Assembly (NCBI RefSeq): GCF_963678635.1
Contig: NW_026971209.1
Span: 42,501-84,723 of the forward strand
Length of the DNA: 42,223 nucleotides
Source: Symsagittifera roscoffensis
Taxonomy: Eukaryota > Xenacoelomorpha > Acoela > Convolutidae
Reading direction: 5' to 3'
Part shown: positions 22,956-34,015 of the stretch, in pieces
Layout of the letters: each line of letters begins with the position of its first letter
Numbering within the stretch: the first letter of the stretch is position 1
Made by a program: the position numbers and the translations under genes
The notes under the pieces: model-generated
The model's input: the letters and a program-made list of their open reading frames with translations, nothing else
The model's database searches: none
Told to the model about the DNA's origin: nothing

Positions 22956-24269
22956 TCATACACACTTGGGCACTGAGAAGGCCTTGTCTATTGATACCCT
23001 TTGGCTGGATACCTCCACCATCGCCATGTGCAATGGATAGTGACTGTCGCATAGGTTGGCCATCACTGACCCCACTAAGGACTTCGCATTTAGAGGCAGA
23101 CCATAGGCTTCGCTCATGGGAAATCCATTTCCGCTTAAAGTCCAACCATCCAGCTCCTGATGTGTTACTGGGTTACCTGCAACACACCGGGACATGACTC
23201 CACACTCAACCCGGTCACCAAGTGGTGTTCCGACTCTAGCCTCTCCAGTGACTGGAGACTGCACATTCTCGAGAAGAATCACAGAGCTGTTGCTAGGTTT
23301 ACCGTGGTACTCGCGTAACACTCAGCCACTATCTGTATTTCACTCTTCTCCCTCTCGGTAATGTTTTCAAACCAGGTGACTAGATCTTCTTTCTGGAAGG
23401 ACTGTATCCTGACGCATGACCGTCCATCACAGGTGTGCTCGCCATTACCACACGTCGAGTCAAGACAACTGCCCGGCTCCATTTTCTTCAACGACCCTAG
23501 TTTACTCGTCGCTTCACTTGACTCCTTCGCCTGAGGCTCGCATGGGTATGTGGACACCAGGAGGGCCTCAGCAAGTTCCACACCCCTCCCAGATTCGTGA
23601 CCAACATGCCATTCCCGCTACCCATCTTCAGTTCGACTCTTTTACCTGAGCGCAGCACACTTATCACCTCTGGTGTATTCTCGAGAATCAAACCCAAGCT
23701 AGGTCTCTCTCTCTCTACAGTGTCTATTTCCACTATCTTCTCTGTCCAGAACTTTAGTAGCTCCGCCACCTTGTAGTTTCTGTGAGCGCCTCCGGCTTCC
23801 GAGTCCAGGAAAGGGTTGTACGCCATCCCCATCACTCCAGACACATACTGGTATTCTCCCTTCTTATTGGGTTTCAAGTACACTTCTGACGAGGCCAAGT
23901 TACGGTGCACGTCGTGTTTCTCCTCGAACTTCTTGCTGTAGAATCTCCGTATCTCATCTAACTTCCTGTGACTCTCTAGAGACTGCCTGGAACCATCCTC
24001 CTTTTTTCCCCAATACTCTGATATACATTCAAGATGACTGCTGAGACTCTCCTTTCCTTTGTTTTGCTCCCAATTGCTCTTTGTTGACATGCTATTATGG
24101 TGCTGTCAGTCATCACCGACATTATCCACCTCAAGAAACAAGTAGCGTCTCTCCTCCTTGCCAGGCTGAAGACTGAGTTATCCCTAGCAACGTGTTGCAT
24201 CAATGTCTGATATATTTCTAGACTTTTTCCACCCAACTTCAACTTGTCGTGCGAGTTCAGCGTTTCCAA
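22956..24269 (-). pseudogene. ORF2 middle-to-late part, uncharacterised
   Basis: Four pieces (23976-24269, 23497-24090, 23279-23581, 22956-23321) in shifting frames form a continuous coding track. It includes a charged, Lys- and Glu-rich region near 23700-24090, then a cysteine-rich stretch (CGNGEHTCDGRSCVR) with a nearby N-glycosylation-type site (ENIT). A further stretch with paired cysteines (CGVMSRC) follows. The cysteine pattern could suit an extracellular or zinc-binding domain. I recognise no family. The frame changes near 23570 and 23290 break it. Confidence 0.5.
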
Positions 24270-24275
24270 TTATAT

Positions 24276-25718
24276 TCACAACAGGCTCCACGCGAACATC
24301 AATTGTTCTGCTGTTCTAACAAAGGGATTTGCCATCAATGGCGACGCCGATGAGGATGTCCTCATCGCTTCTTCAAAATGATCCCTCAACAAATTCTGCC
24401 AACTTATCCTCAGATGGCTCCTCAATTTCAATTTGTTAACCTCAGCCTTCTGCTGGGTAGCCCATTTGCGTCTTTTGCGTGACACTCCACCATCGAGCTT
24501 CTTTAGGCAGTCTTCCAATTCCTTCAATGTTTCTAGGGCCACCCACCACGGTCGTGAGGTATTCCTCGTTTTATTCTTCTCAAGAGGATCGCTAGTTACT
24601 TGCTTCCCAGTGGCCTGATGTTCATTTGAGACCCATTCTTTGCCGACGTCCACTTCCCATGTCTGCCCGCTCGTCGAACCTTCTTTCTTTTTTGTCTTTA
24701 CTTGGGGGCATTGCCGTTATCATCACTGATTCGACCTCTCTGTCTCCATCCAACCCTTTCAACTCTTGCCTCCCCCCTGCTCGAGCCTTAAGGATATTAG
24801 TGCTTTTAATTATATTACTAGTTTGGACTTTATCCCCCGTTACATTGACAGTTTTTTGTTTCAGAGTAGAGTTGTCTTTACATTCATCTTCTTTGGTCTT
24901 CAGGGATGCCTTTCTCAACTCGACCATCTTGCTCAGCAGTTCTCCTCTAGCTTTTTCCTCCAGACCCGTCCCTATCAGGTACTCCGAACTTCACCACTGT
25001 GTCCCACAATTCTTCCTTGAAATCATCTTGTGTGATCTCGCCATTCACTTCTCGATTGAACTCGCTCAAGAATTCTCGCCAAGCGTCTTCATACGGAGTC
25101 CCTAGAAACATGGTCTTGTTTCCCTCGAAGGTATTCTTCTCCCTTTCGTCTGCGCTCAAGTGTATCATTCCCATATTGGAAGTCTCAATCATCAGTGGCA
25201 ACTCTAGAATTTTACGGGGAGATGAGGTCAGAGGTGGTGTGGGAGTGTCTGCCCAATTTTCTTTGCTCAGATCCTTCAACAGCTCTTGAGTGGTGAATTC
25301 CTCCTCCGATGTTTTGGTTCGGGCGTGTTCCCCACTTCCATATCCTCCCCTGCCTCGCTGAGAGTCTCATCCATGCTTTCTTCTCCTGATTTTACTCTTC
25401 TTATCTCAAGGATCCTCCTGAACCGATCTTCTACAGGGCCGCTTCTTTTATCTCCAGAATGCCCACCGACAGGGGTGATGGTGTCGCTGGATTCGGCTTC
25501 TTGTATTCCGTCAGAGCGTCATACAACGGGCCTGCTGCATCCAGCCCCTTCCCCTCCTGTCTCATCTCCACCTGTTCCAGTCCGTAAGGTGCCCGGTATC
25601 TTCTCGTGGCAAACTTCATCTCGTCTTTTAGTGCAATGTGTCCTTCTTCCATGATCATCCTGCCATCGTCCCACACCGACAACATGTTCTCCAGACCCGT
25701 CCGCTCAAGCTTTCCCAT
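24276..25718 (-). pseudogene. ORF2 middle part, charged uncharacterised region
   Basis: Pieces at 25431-25718, 24947-25279, 24622-24927 and 24276-24653 follow one another in four frame changes. The sequence is rich in Lys, Glu and Asp and low in hydrophobic residues, which suggests disordered or linker segments between folded parts. I see no catalytic motif. Its place between the SGNH-like part and the Cys-rich C-terminal part and its shared direction make it part of the same long ORF. Confidence 0.5.
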
Positions 25719-25726
25719 GACCTCTC

Positions 25727-26815
25727 TTATCTCGAATTTCGGGAAAATGAGCCTCTCATCTTCTTCGCTTGAGTCGTCCAGGAGTTTATTTTTATGTCAC
25801 AGGTGTGAAAATAATCCGCTGCAGTGTAGCCGATGAATAGGGGATCCCAGCCATCAGTGAATTCCCTTTGCTGCCCTTCCGCCGCTGCTCTCGCAAACAG
25901 GGATGGGACCACTAGGGAACTGTTCATTCCCAGGGTCATTCTCCTTACCGTTGGGAACTCTGGAATGGTTGTTGGCAAGATTTCCTTCTCCAGTATTGCC
26001 TCTAGCTCCCTTTTCACCAACTCGAAACTTTTATTCCACGCGGGGTACGTCAGGGGATTCAGGCTCCAGAACATGGGATAAGTTTCGATGTGACCTTCAC
26101 GTTTCCCTCCCATCCTGCACTGCAGTTGTCCTCGGAAATTTTATACCATCAACTTTCCCGAAGTACCGTGTTACTCATTTGCGCCCTCAGCGCCTCTTGC
26201 TGTTACCAGTTGAGCGCTGTCCCATCCCGTACACTTATGAGGTTCAAGTGTGTCACTAGAGGATCCGGAAACGCATATGTCACGGCCGGTCCATAAATGC
26301 AGGTTACGACCTCCTCCAGCCCCCGGACTGTCCCCATTGGGTCCGATCTCATCGCCAGGCACAGGTCTGTCAACAGAGGCATGCCTCCATTCACTTTCCT
26401 CCAGTCATCTCTCGTCTTCGGACTCTTTTCCTCACCAGTTTCGGTTCTGCATCAGGAGGTACTGCACTAGCAGCGTCTTTAGCCCTGCAGCACACTTATA
26501 TGAGAAGGTGTCAATGCTCGAGTGGGCTTTCCCCATCGACAGGGGCTCCCCATATTTCGTCAATCGATGAAATGATACCAGTTCACCATGGGTCAGGAGC
26601 ACTAGTGCCAGATACCCGTCAATCCGGAGTGTTTCCACACCCCGACTGAACATAAGCGCTGGACATATATTGAATAGGTATCTCGGGTAAACTAGGTACA
26701 TTGCCAACAACAGGCTGATGGGCATGCTCAGGATTTCTTGTACAAAGGCTCCAAAGATGTTCTCCTTTGCACCAAACACCCCAGCCATGAACTCCTTTCC
26801 CCAACAAGGACTCAA
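25727..26815 (-). pseudogene. ORF2 uncharacterised folded region
   Basis: Pieces at 26432-26815, 26203-26394 and 25727-26113 encode a protein-like region with alternating hydrophobic and polar residues, for example FVQEILSMPISLLLAMYLVY. That hydrophobic stretch could be a buried helix or a membrane segment. The first piece continues the reading frame of the SGNH-like region after a TGA at 26876-26878. The other two are frameshifted. I recognise no known domain. Confidence 0.55.
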
Positions 26816-26878
26816 GAACTCAAGAATCTCGTGATCCCTTCTAGTCTTCAGCTCGCCCTTTGCGTACTCCCTCCAGAA

Positions 26879-28264
26879 TCATCCGATTATGACCTCGTTT
26901 GCAGCTATGACGAACCTGGTCACCGTCATCTCCCTATTCTCGGCCACTTCCAATTGCTCCTCAAGAAAACTCCAGATTTGCTTCACAAGAGGTGGAGCAC
27001 TCTCCTTTGTCTTCTCCGTAGCGTCTCCCAGCCTTGGTGTCAGGAAGGGCCACCTGCCTCTTTCTTGCGTCAATCGATACACCATCGACTCCAGTTGCTT
27101 CTCTGTTGCAGCCACATTCTTTCTTTCATTGCTCGGTCCCCTGGACTTTCTGGTGGAGCTCGTGATATTCAAGTCTATGCTTCGAAACCACAGGCTGGAC
27201 GTCAAATGATTTATTATTGGGTGGTCTTCCCCTATAGCCGGACTGAACTTGAGTTGTCCGGCGAAGTTCGATATCTCTAGCAAGAGGACCTCGCAGAACT
27301 CGTAGAAGCCCCTCATTGCGTGGGACACATCCGCCCGCGCCGCCGCCAGTTATGACTTGCGAAGCCTCAAGTTCGTCTGTTCCAACTCCCGATTCAGAGC
27401 TGCCATCGGGATCCGCCATGAATTCCCCTCGGATATTAAGATCAAGACCGCATACACAAACTGCAGAGCGGGAGGTATGCTCGCGTACCCGGGGGACGTC
27501 GTGAACACCACTCTTGTCTTGGATCCAAACCGCTAGGTAACGTTCTCCTGCACCTCATTCATCGCTGCAAATAACGTCTGGATAGCTTCCCAGATTCTCT
27601 TCGGCGTAGGTTCATCGCCCTTGAGCTGCTCAAGAAACCCAGTCGCATGCAGGTGGTCATTCGTTCCCGCAAACAATAGAAGCTCGGGCTCGCAAGGCAT
27701 CTCCGATTTTATTGCTAACACCAAGGTTAACATTTGATTCAGCTCAGCTCCTGGCAGTGAGTATACCAAAGTCTCCGGCCAGAACAACTTGGGAGACGTT
27801 CCCTCGAAGATCGATCCCGCTACGATGATCAACCTCGCAGCAGCTGGATCTGCTCCGTGGTAAACTGCCAGGGTTTTGGCCAATTGGGTGTTCCCGCAGG
27901 GCTTCCCGTATCTAGGATCGTCCGCCAACCTCGTGCCTTCATAAGCGGCATCTGGCATTTCCATTTCTCTTGGGTCCAATAGTTTGTCTACCACACTCAA
28001 CTGTGCTGGAGTTGCCAACCTGATTCTGGCAATGCTCGTTCGATGTTTGGGAGGCTCCACTATGAGTCCCGGACTCCTCAGTAACTCGAGAAGCCTGTAA
28101 TTGATAGGTCCCATGACTCGTTTTGTGGGAATCCCAGTCAGATCCGCCGTCTCCATTATTCTTGATCTTGAGAAATGCGTCTCGTGAGCCTTCAACCAGT
28201 CCACGCATTGGTGTCTACTCAAGTCCTCATGTGACCCTCGCTCGAGACCCAGAGCTTCCGCCAA
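26879..28264 (-). pseudogene. ORF2, second SGNH-hydrolase-like domain
   Basis: One reading frame runs through 28264-26879 and is broken only by TAG near 27533 and TAA near 27352. It shows SGNH landmarks in order: IIVAGSIFEGTS with a candidate catalytic Ser (residue 151 of the 28264 piece), LLLFAGTNDHL with the G-x-N-D block (residues 200-203), and, after both stops, ADVSHAMRG matching the D-x-x-H block. SGNH enzymes are mostly esterases or lipases, and retroelement versions may act on lipids or be structural. A helical, charged segment follows (to 26879). Preceding residues 1-140 are not recognised. The domain is dead in this copy, and assignment rests on motif order only. Confidence 0.55.
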
Positions 28265-28267
28265 CTC

Positions 28268-29696
28268 TTATGTGCATTCCAGGTCTTCCAAGTCCAGCTC
28301 CTTTACCTTCTCCAGATATCTCGACCTACTGGTATCCGCCGGTCTCTCCACCCTCTTGCTCTCCACCCTCTTGCTCTCCACCACTACCACCGAGGACACT
28401 ACCGAACTCTGAGGTGTTGATGACGTTGCCTCCTCGGCCTCCATCGGTGCGGCCCCTGGTAATCTGGTCCGGCTGCTCCTCAAGCTGTCTCTAGAGTGGG
28501 CCGTCGCCCACAGGCGACTGGATAAAGTTCTTGAGGTAAGGAAAGGTGGATTTGGAGGTGGTCCGAATGTGAATTGGGCCGTCTCCAGCAATTCGGCCTC
28601 CAACGCGCTTATGTGCCTTTGGAAGACATCATTCAACCATTCCACTCCCCTAGGCCCGTCAAAGTGGATCTCGTCTGAGGATGCATCGTCGGGGAAAACA
28701 GATAGCTCCATATGCTCGGCTACGTCCAGCAATCCAACGGGAAGGACACTTCTTTGATGTAACTGCCTGATTACTTCGTTCAGGTTTTCGCACCTTCGTG
28801 TTCATTTCCAGCGCGTGTTGGTCCGCCTTCATGTTGTAGGGAATGGTGCACACCGTGAGAATGGCAGGATCCATTTGAATCCGCAATTCCTCAAGGATGC
28901 AACTCATTTTGTCATGTAGCCTCATCAACTTCCTTGACTCCCCCCTGGACACGTCATTCATCCCGATCATTAGAGTCACCGTATATACTCTCGCCATCCC
29001 TAGCATCTCAAGTGATGCCAATATCTGTGGCATCGCAGCTCCAGCGAAACTCAAGATCCCCGTTTGCCAATGTGATTGAATCCGGGTCAGCACCCGCAGC
29101 AGGCTGTCCTCTATGACTAAATGGACCGCACCCTCTGTTACAAGAGGCTGTGTGAGGTATTCCACCCAAGCCGCGTCATGGAAGCAGTCCCTTCTGACTC
29201 TTTGTGCCGTGCTCCAATCCATGCGATTGTGCCTGTGGTACCTGCCCTCCGTGTTCTTCTTATAGCTTGATGTTACCACACTCCTGATTGGTTGCTCCCT
29301 CCACGTCGGGGGTAGCTCCACTCTTGCTGGACTCTCACGATTTCTTAGTTGTAGTCTCTCGTTCAATTCTTTCAGACGTGACGAGGTGCCGCTCACCTGA
29401 CTGCTGCTCGGGGTTGAACTCGGGGTATAGCCAGGCTGTGCAACGTCCATCAATGGACGTATCGGTTGTGTCTCTGGGCCACGCAGAGAGGACGTTGACT
29501 CAGTCAGTATCCATACCTCCAACCCCTCATTCATATGTTCCTGAGCCGCACGGTCAAGGTTAAACCGTCCCTTCGAAACTGGGAGCTTCGTCCACCTCCA
29601 TACGTGACCCTGGTCTTGAGCCTGTAACCATTCGCTCCTTGGGCCTGGCTCCCTTTTGCATATCGAGCTCGCGCTGTCGTTGCTGGATTCTCTCAA
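28268..29696 (-). pseudogene. ORF2, first SGNH-hydrolase-like domain
   Basis: In the 345-codon piece 28659-29696, residues 190-300 show VIEDSLLRVLTRI (GDSL-like block I with Gly replaced by Glu, candidate Ser 198), ILSFAGAAMPQ (block II Gly), and TLMIGMNDVSRG (block III, Asn 247). After a frameshift near 28780 the adjoining piece 28268-28732 supplies SSDEIHFDGPRG, matching the D-x-x-H block V. All four catalytic blocks are thus visible in order and spacing. The region before it (residues 1-180) is Ser/Pro-rich linker; the region after it is Ser-rich with a KRVESKRVE repeat. An in-frame TAA near 28266 separates it from the second domain. Confidence 0.65.
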
Positions 29697-30358
29697 GTTC
29701 CGATTTCAGCAGTTCACAATTCGCGGCATTCTCTCGCACCCTCTGTTCATGCTGATGCTCGGCCTTCAGCATATCAAGTTCCCTCCGCGCTTGGTCCTTT
29801 TCGATGACCGCCTGATCTCTTTCCAGATTCGCCTGATCTCTCTCAAGCTTTGCTTGATCCCGGTCGAGGTTCGCCTTCTTCCTCTCCCTCTGTGTCCTCT
29901 CAAGTTCTCTTTTCAGAGTACTGAGGTCCAGATACGTCTCTTCCGTTTGTTGCACTCGCGTCATAGAAGGTGTCTTAGTCGTGCTCTGGCCCGCTGATCT
30001 TGCTGATGGTCTGATCGGTAGTGGGAACTCCCCTGCGTTATACTCGGTTGTTGTTACTCAAGCCAGGGTTTCTCGCCAAGTCGAATCCCCTCACTCCTCC
30101 ATCCACATTCCAGGACAGCCATCTGGTTTGCTCTTGGTTGAATATTCCCTCAGTGGTGTAGCCGACCTTTAGAACCGCTTCGGTTGCAGACCCCCTGCAT
30201 TCGCCCTGCTCTTCCAATTGGAGGATGGCGTTCAGCACCACCGCCATTCTCTCATCCACTTGGATGTAATCCAGATCCCTCAGGCGTCTGTAAAGATCAT
30301 CAAGCGTGGGCCTCTTCAAAGCCGCGGGCATGGACTTCCAAAATAGATCTGCCATCAT
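29560..30358 (-). pseudogene. ORF2 N-terminus with coiled coil
   Basis: The likely start is the ATG pair at 30358-30353; upstream in-frame codons reach a TTG but lie in the 19-bp repeats. The first piece (to 30038) encodes a helical region with LYRRLRDLDYIQVDERM. After a frameshift, 29560-29964 encodes a strong coiled coil of repeated heptad-like units such as LERDQANLERDQAVIEKD, ending in a Gly/Arg-rich segment. Coiled coils at the start of retroelement ORFs commonly mediate self-association. A further frameshift near 29690 leads into the SGNH-like part. Confidence 0.65.
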
Positions 30359-30380
30359 TCCTGGATGATCTTGCTCACGT

Positions 30381-30457
30381 ACCAACTTGAGAATTATCTT
30401 ACCACTTGAGAATTACCTTACCACTTGAGAATAAGCGTACCAACTTGAGTGCTTGGG
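30381..30457. repeat. 19-20 bp tandem repeat, four copies
   Basis: The unit ACCACTTGAGAATTACCTT occurs about four times with small changes (ACCAACTTGAG, ACCACTTGAG). It sits immediately upstream of the ORF2 start. Every unit contains CTTGAG, the hexamer enriched across the element. Confidence 0.85.
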
Positions 30458-30840
30458 AATTAACTTCTTCAAGTGTTGTTCAACTGTGTGTTCGTTCAAG
30501 AACTTCTTTTTCTTGCAATTGAGTATAGTTGGGTAGTCAATTTGACTTTACCAAATCAATCTGAAAATGACACTTGATTTCTAGACTAACATGTCATGTA
30601 CCTAACCTAAAAAACCCCTCTGCCATTATCGTTAAAACTTTATCCTTTTTGTTTTACTAAAATTGTTCAATTGAAAGTTTTTCTAAAAGCATGCAGGTTC
30701 ATTTTATGTTTTAGCACCATTAATCATTTAAAACTTAATTGTCATGCCAATCACTTTTAAGATCGTTTTACCTGTTTTGTACCCCAACACCTAACTTGAG
30801 ATCCCCTTTGTGCCCAACTCAAGACCCTCATGTACCTGAC
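30458..30840. other. Inter-ORF region, AT-rich, no gene
   Basis: About 380 bases separate the ORF1 stop from the ORF2 leader repeats. The composition is AT-rich compared with the ORFs. In an env-bearing retroelement this would be where a splice acceptor or internal promoter for the second ORF lies, but I see no convincing signal. Confidence 0.5.
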
Positions 30841-31484
30841 TTAGGCGATACTCATGTTGTATTTCTTGTGCAGATGTACCATTATCTCCGTTTCCGCGAA
30901 GACCACGTGTAGGATAGCATAAAGTTCCCTTGGACTCAGTTTGTCCCTGTTCGGGTCGTAGACCGACATTGAGACCTCTGTTATTCATCTTTCGATCAAG
31001 AAATCCCGCAGTTCTGTTAGTGCCAACACCACGTGTTCAGGATCGATCGTGTTCCTTTCACTTACCCTCGTCACCAAGCAGCACAGGTATTTGCCTGGGA
31101 CTTGTGCTACTGATGGTGGAAGCGCAGCCATTCCTCCCAGCCCCGGTCTCTGTCTAAACAGAAACTCCACGTTCTGGTACTCTCTCTCTTGAAGTCGGCC
31201 TCCAGTCTTGATTTGAAACTCATGTCCGCCGTGATACAGATTGCGCTAGTCCTGTCTGACAGAATGAAGTCACTATCCGTTATCAGGATGTTTTCCGAGT
31301 ATTCGTTTGGTATTTCAAACTTCGTTCTGAAATTCCATCCTATGGTAGTCTCAGCCTCCTCCCCATCTAGTTCCAGTCCGCTCGTTTCTCTTACTTCCCT
31401 GAGTTTCTTTATCATCAAACTTTCGGTGTGGGTAAGTCCTACCCCCACTCCCCGGACAAAAATATTCATCGACGTCTCCGTCGA
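30841..31484 (-). pseudogene. Pol C-terminal macro-like domain
   Basis: About the last 155 codons of ORF1 resemble a macro domain of the OARD1/TARG1 type, which binds or hydrolyses ADP-ribose. Landmarks in order are ILITDSDF...SAICITADMSF...LEADFKRE, then a Gly-rich RPGLGGMAALP, then GKYLCCLVTRVSE, then VVLALTELRDFLIER, and a closing helix ILHVVFAETEI in a shifted frame. The classic G-C-G-L loop before the last helix is not visible, so ADP-ribose binding is doubtful. Frameshifts near 31150 and 30970 break it; the restored frame would stop at 30841-30843. Alternative: an unrelated alpha/beta domain. Confidence 0.45.
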
Positions 31485-32096
31485 TGGTGCTGGGTCCAAA
31501 TTGTCTGATGGTATCTCGAGCTGCCTGTCCGTTGCTGTCCAGCCGAAGAGGGGATTTTCCTTTTTCATGTGCTCTCCCGCTGACACGTCAACTTGTTGTG
31601 TGCTTTGTCCTTCGTCGCTTCCGTTCTTGACATCTCGCATCCATTCTAATATCCTCAAGTTCGTGTTCTCCCTCTTATCTACCTCGCTCTGTTCCAAATT
31701 TGACTCCCGTTCTAGTGTCGAGTAGTCTTCCTGTGGGTAGTGTTCATTATCATTGATAATTTGCCATTCATCATCGGCTGCCAGTTCACCCACACTTAGT
31801 AGCTCTATGCTTAGGTCGTCGGGCTGTGTCTTATCAATCAGGAAATCGTCTCTGTATCTGTTGTATCTCATGCCTGTCCGTTTGCGATTAACACTCCTTG
31901 TCCCCGCTGGTATTGATAAGTCTGGTTCTGTCCACTTCTGCACCTCACCTTGCTCCGGATCGTTCCAGTCTTCCTCCACAAATGCTTCCGCCTCAGAGTC
32001 AGCTTCTATCTTTTCATTGTCATCCAAACTCAAGTTATCGTTGCCATCGTTTTTCTCTCTGGTGCATCTTTCGTTCACTTCACAGTAGGTACTCAA
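31485..32096 (-). pseudogene. Pol acidic extension after integrase
   Basis: The first 200 codons of the 31107-32096 piece are strongly acidic (for example LSLDDNEKIEADSEAEAFVE and DDEWQIINDNEHYPQEDY), with few hydrophobic residues until the macro-like region. This looks like a disordered linker. Frame change from integrase occurs near 32090. No enzymatic motif is seen. Confidence 0.7.
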
Positions 32097-33225
32097 GTCC
32101 CTTCATGTCCTGTGGTATACACCAGTCCTCTGAGGATGGGACGTGAGGCTTCAGATTATAATAATGTGCTGCTCGCCCCGTACTCAAGCGGTAGAACCGT
32201 CCTTGTTGATGTACTTCCGTTATCATGAATGGTCCTCTCCATTTCTTGAGTAGTTTCTTTACCCCTATGGGCGGTATGACATTCTGGAAGACCCACACGT
32301 ACTGGCCCACCTCATATGGCTTCGCCTGTAATATCTTTTCATCATATTTCTTGCGCTGTCTCAATTGTGCTTGCGCCGTGTTCCTACTGCAGAGCTCGTT
32401 TAGTTCCTGCTGTCTCCTGGTCGCTTCTTTCACATAAGCTTGAGGCGACGTCCTCTTCCCTTCGTATTCCGGGTAAAAGAATGTCAGGGACATTGCTCTC
32501 TCCCTGCCCGTCAACATCATGAGAGGACTGATGCCCGTTGTTGAGTGTTGGGTTCTGTCTCTCTACCAGCCCGTTGGTCTGAGGATGGTAGATTGTCGAG
32601 TGTGCTTGAGCATTGTGTGATGTGTGACCTCTTCATCAATTCTTTTGTCAGTTCCCCCACGAAGGCTTTGCCGTTGTCTGGCTGAAAAGTCATTGGAAAA
32701 CCATATCGTGATATGCAATGCGTTATCAGGTGGTCACAAGTCTCATCTGCTGAGGCTGTCTGACACGGGACCGCTTCTGCCAACTTTGTGAAGTGATGAT
32801 CTATTATAACCTGTATCTGGTTAAATCCCGACTCCGTCATGCAGATCTTTTGATGGTCTATCTGCACCACTTCGTTAAACTCCGAGCTTTCCACGGACTT
32901 GAGTGAGTACTTCATCTTCCTTGGGTCTTTTACCTGCAGGCATAGCAGTCATGCATTCACCCATCTCTCGCAAGATTTCCCTAAACCTGGCCAATCAAAC
33001 CTGTGAAGTATTCTCTGTTGCACTTTTTCTATCCCCTGGTGCCCCATCTGATCGTGTGAATAACACCTCCGTCTGATACAATTGAGTTAATATGATGAGG
33101 TTGTGCCTGTGTAATATCTTCTCCTCTTCTTTTCTCTTGCACGCTACCAACGTCGGCTGTGTGATAAAGTAATTCTTTCTTTACTTTGTAGAACTGGCTT
33201 AAGATCTTGTAACTGTCTTCCTTGA
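32080..33225 (-). pseudogene. Retroelement integrase, broken
   Basis: The N-terminal zinc-binding region is visible across frames at 32930-33080 (H-x4-H in THDQMGHQG; a later CERWV and C-x2-C). The catalytic core piece 32517-32915 has VVQIDHQ (first Asp, residue 20) and FQPDNGKAFVG (second Asp, residue 80). The third acidic residue lies in the next frame as YHPQTNGLVER, about 36 residues after the second Asp, so a single-base frameshift near 32600 is the main break. The C-terminal piece 32080-32520 carries LKKWRGPFMITEV, the GPY/F module of Ty3/gypsy integrases. It joins element DNA to the genome in intact relatives; here it is dead. Confidence 0.9.
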
Positions 33226-33226
33226 G

Positions 33227-34015
33227 TTACCCTTTCTCCTTGGACCCCGTCCGGATCCATTTGGATAGGTTACTTGTCATCTTGTCATTCTTTTGGGCTC
33301 CTATCAGATCCGACAGCCTATATCTCGTTTTGACATGTTCCTTTAGTGCCATGATCTGTCCATTCATTTCCCCAGGGTTGTGGATGTCATCATTCAACTT
33401 CACGCATATTATCCTCTTCACGATCTTCATATCATCTTCTGGCACCAGATTTGTTCTGACATTTGAGTTGCATGTTAGTTCCATGAATGGTTTCCTCGAT
33501 ACCGCAATTGACTCAAGTTCTTCACCTCCTTGTACTTCTTGTTCACCCGAAATGTACGTTTCTGAGGAGGGATCTGATTGTAGCTCCCTGTCGCGGTGTC
33601 TCATCTTCTCCTCTGCCAGTATCATGCATAGACTATCCTGATCATCGCCGCTCTTTTCCGAATCTTTATCCCATTTTTCACACTCCCCGGACAATTTCTC
33701 TTCTCCAGTTTCTTCTTCTTCCGTGGACGTGGACCACTTCCCGGACTCTTGACCTAGTCCCAGGTGTTCAGCTTCTTCCTTAAACGCCACTTTCTTCTTC
33801 CTAACCTGAGTCCGCTCAAGTATGTTATTCGGGAATTTTTTCACCTAGTTACCGCACGACTTCTTTGCCATCAGTACCGCATCCTCTTCGAGAGTCTGCA
33901 ATGCCAACTGCCTCACTCCTTCGCAGTATCGTGACTTCCGGTTCCTCCCTACTTTTTCCTACGTTCACGGGTTTATCATCTGCCAATTTCGCAAGTAATC
34001 TCCACAAGTCTTCAT
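33227..34015 (-). pseudogene. Pol linker between RT/RNase H deletion and integrase
   Basis: The 205-codon piece 33227-33844 is acidic and Glu-rich in its first half (STSEEEETGEE-like composition), then more ordered (VKRIICVKLNDDIHNPGEM). A short coding-like segment at 33845-34015 precedes it and ends at a stop. No RT or RNase H motif (such as the Y-x-D-D box) is present anywhere, so this region follows directly on the deletion. Confidence 0.65.
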
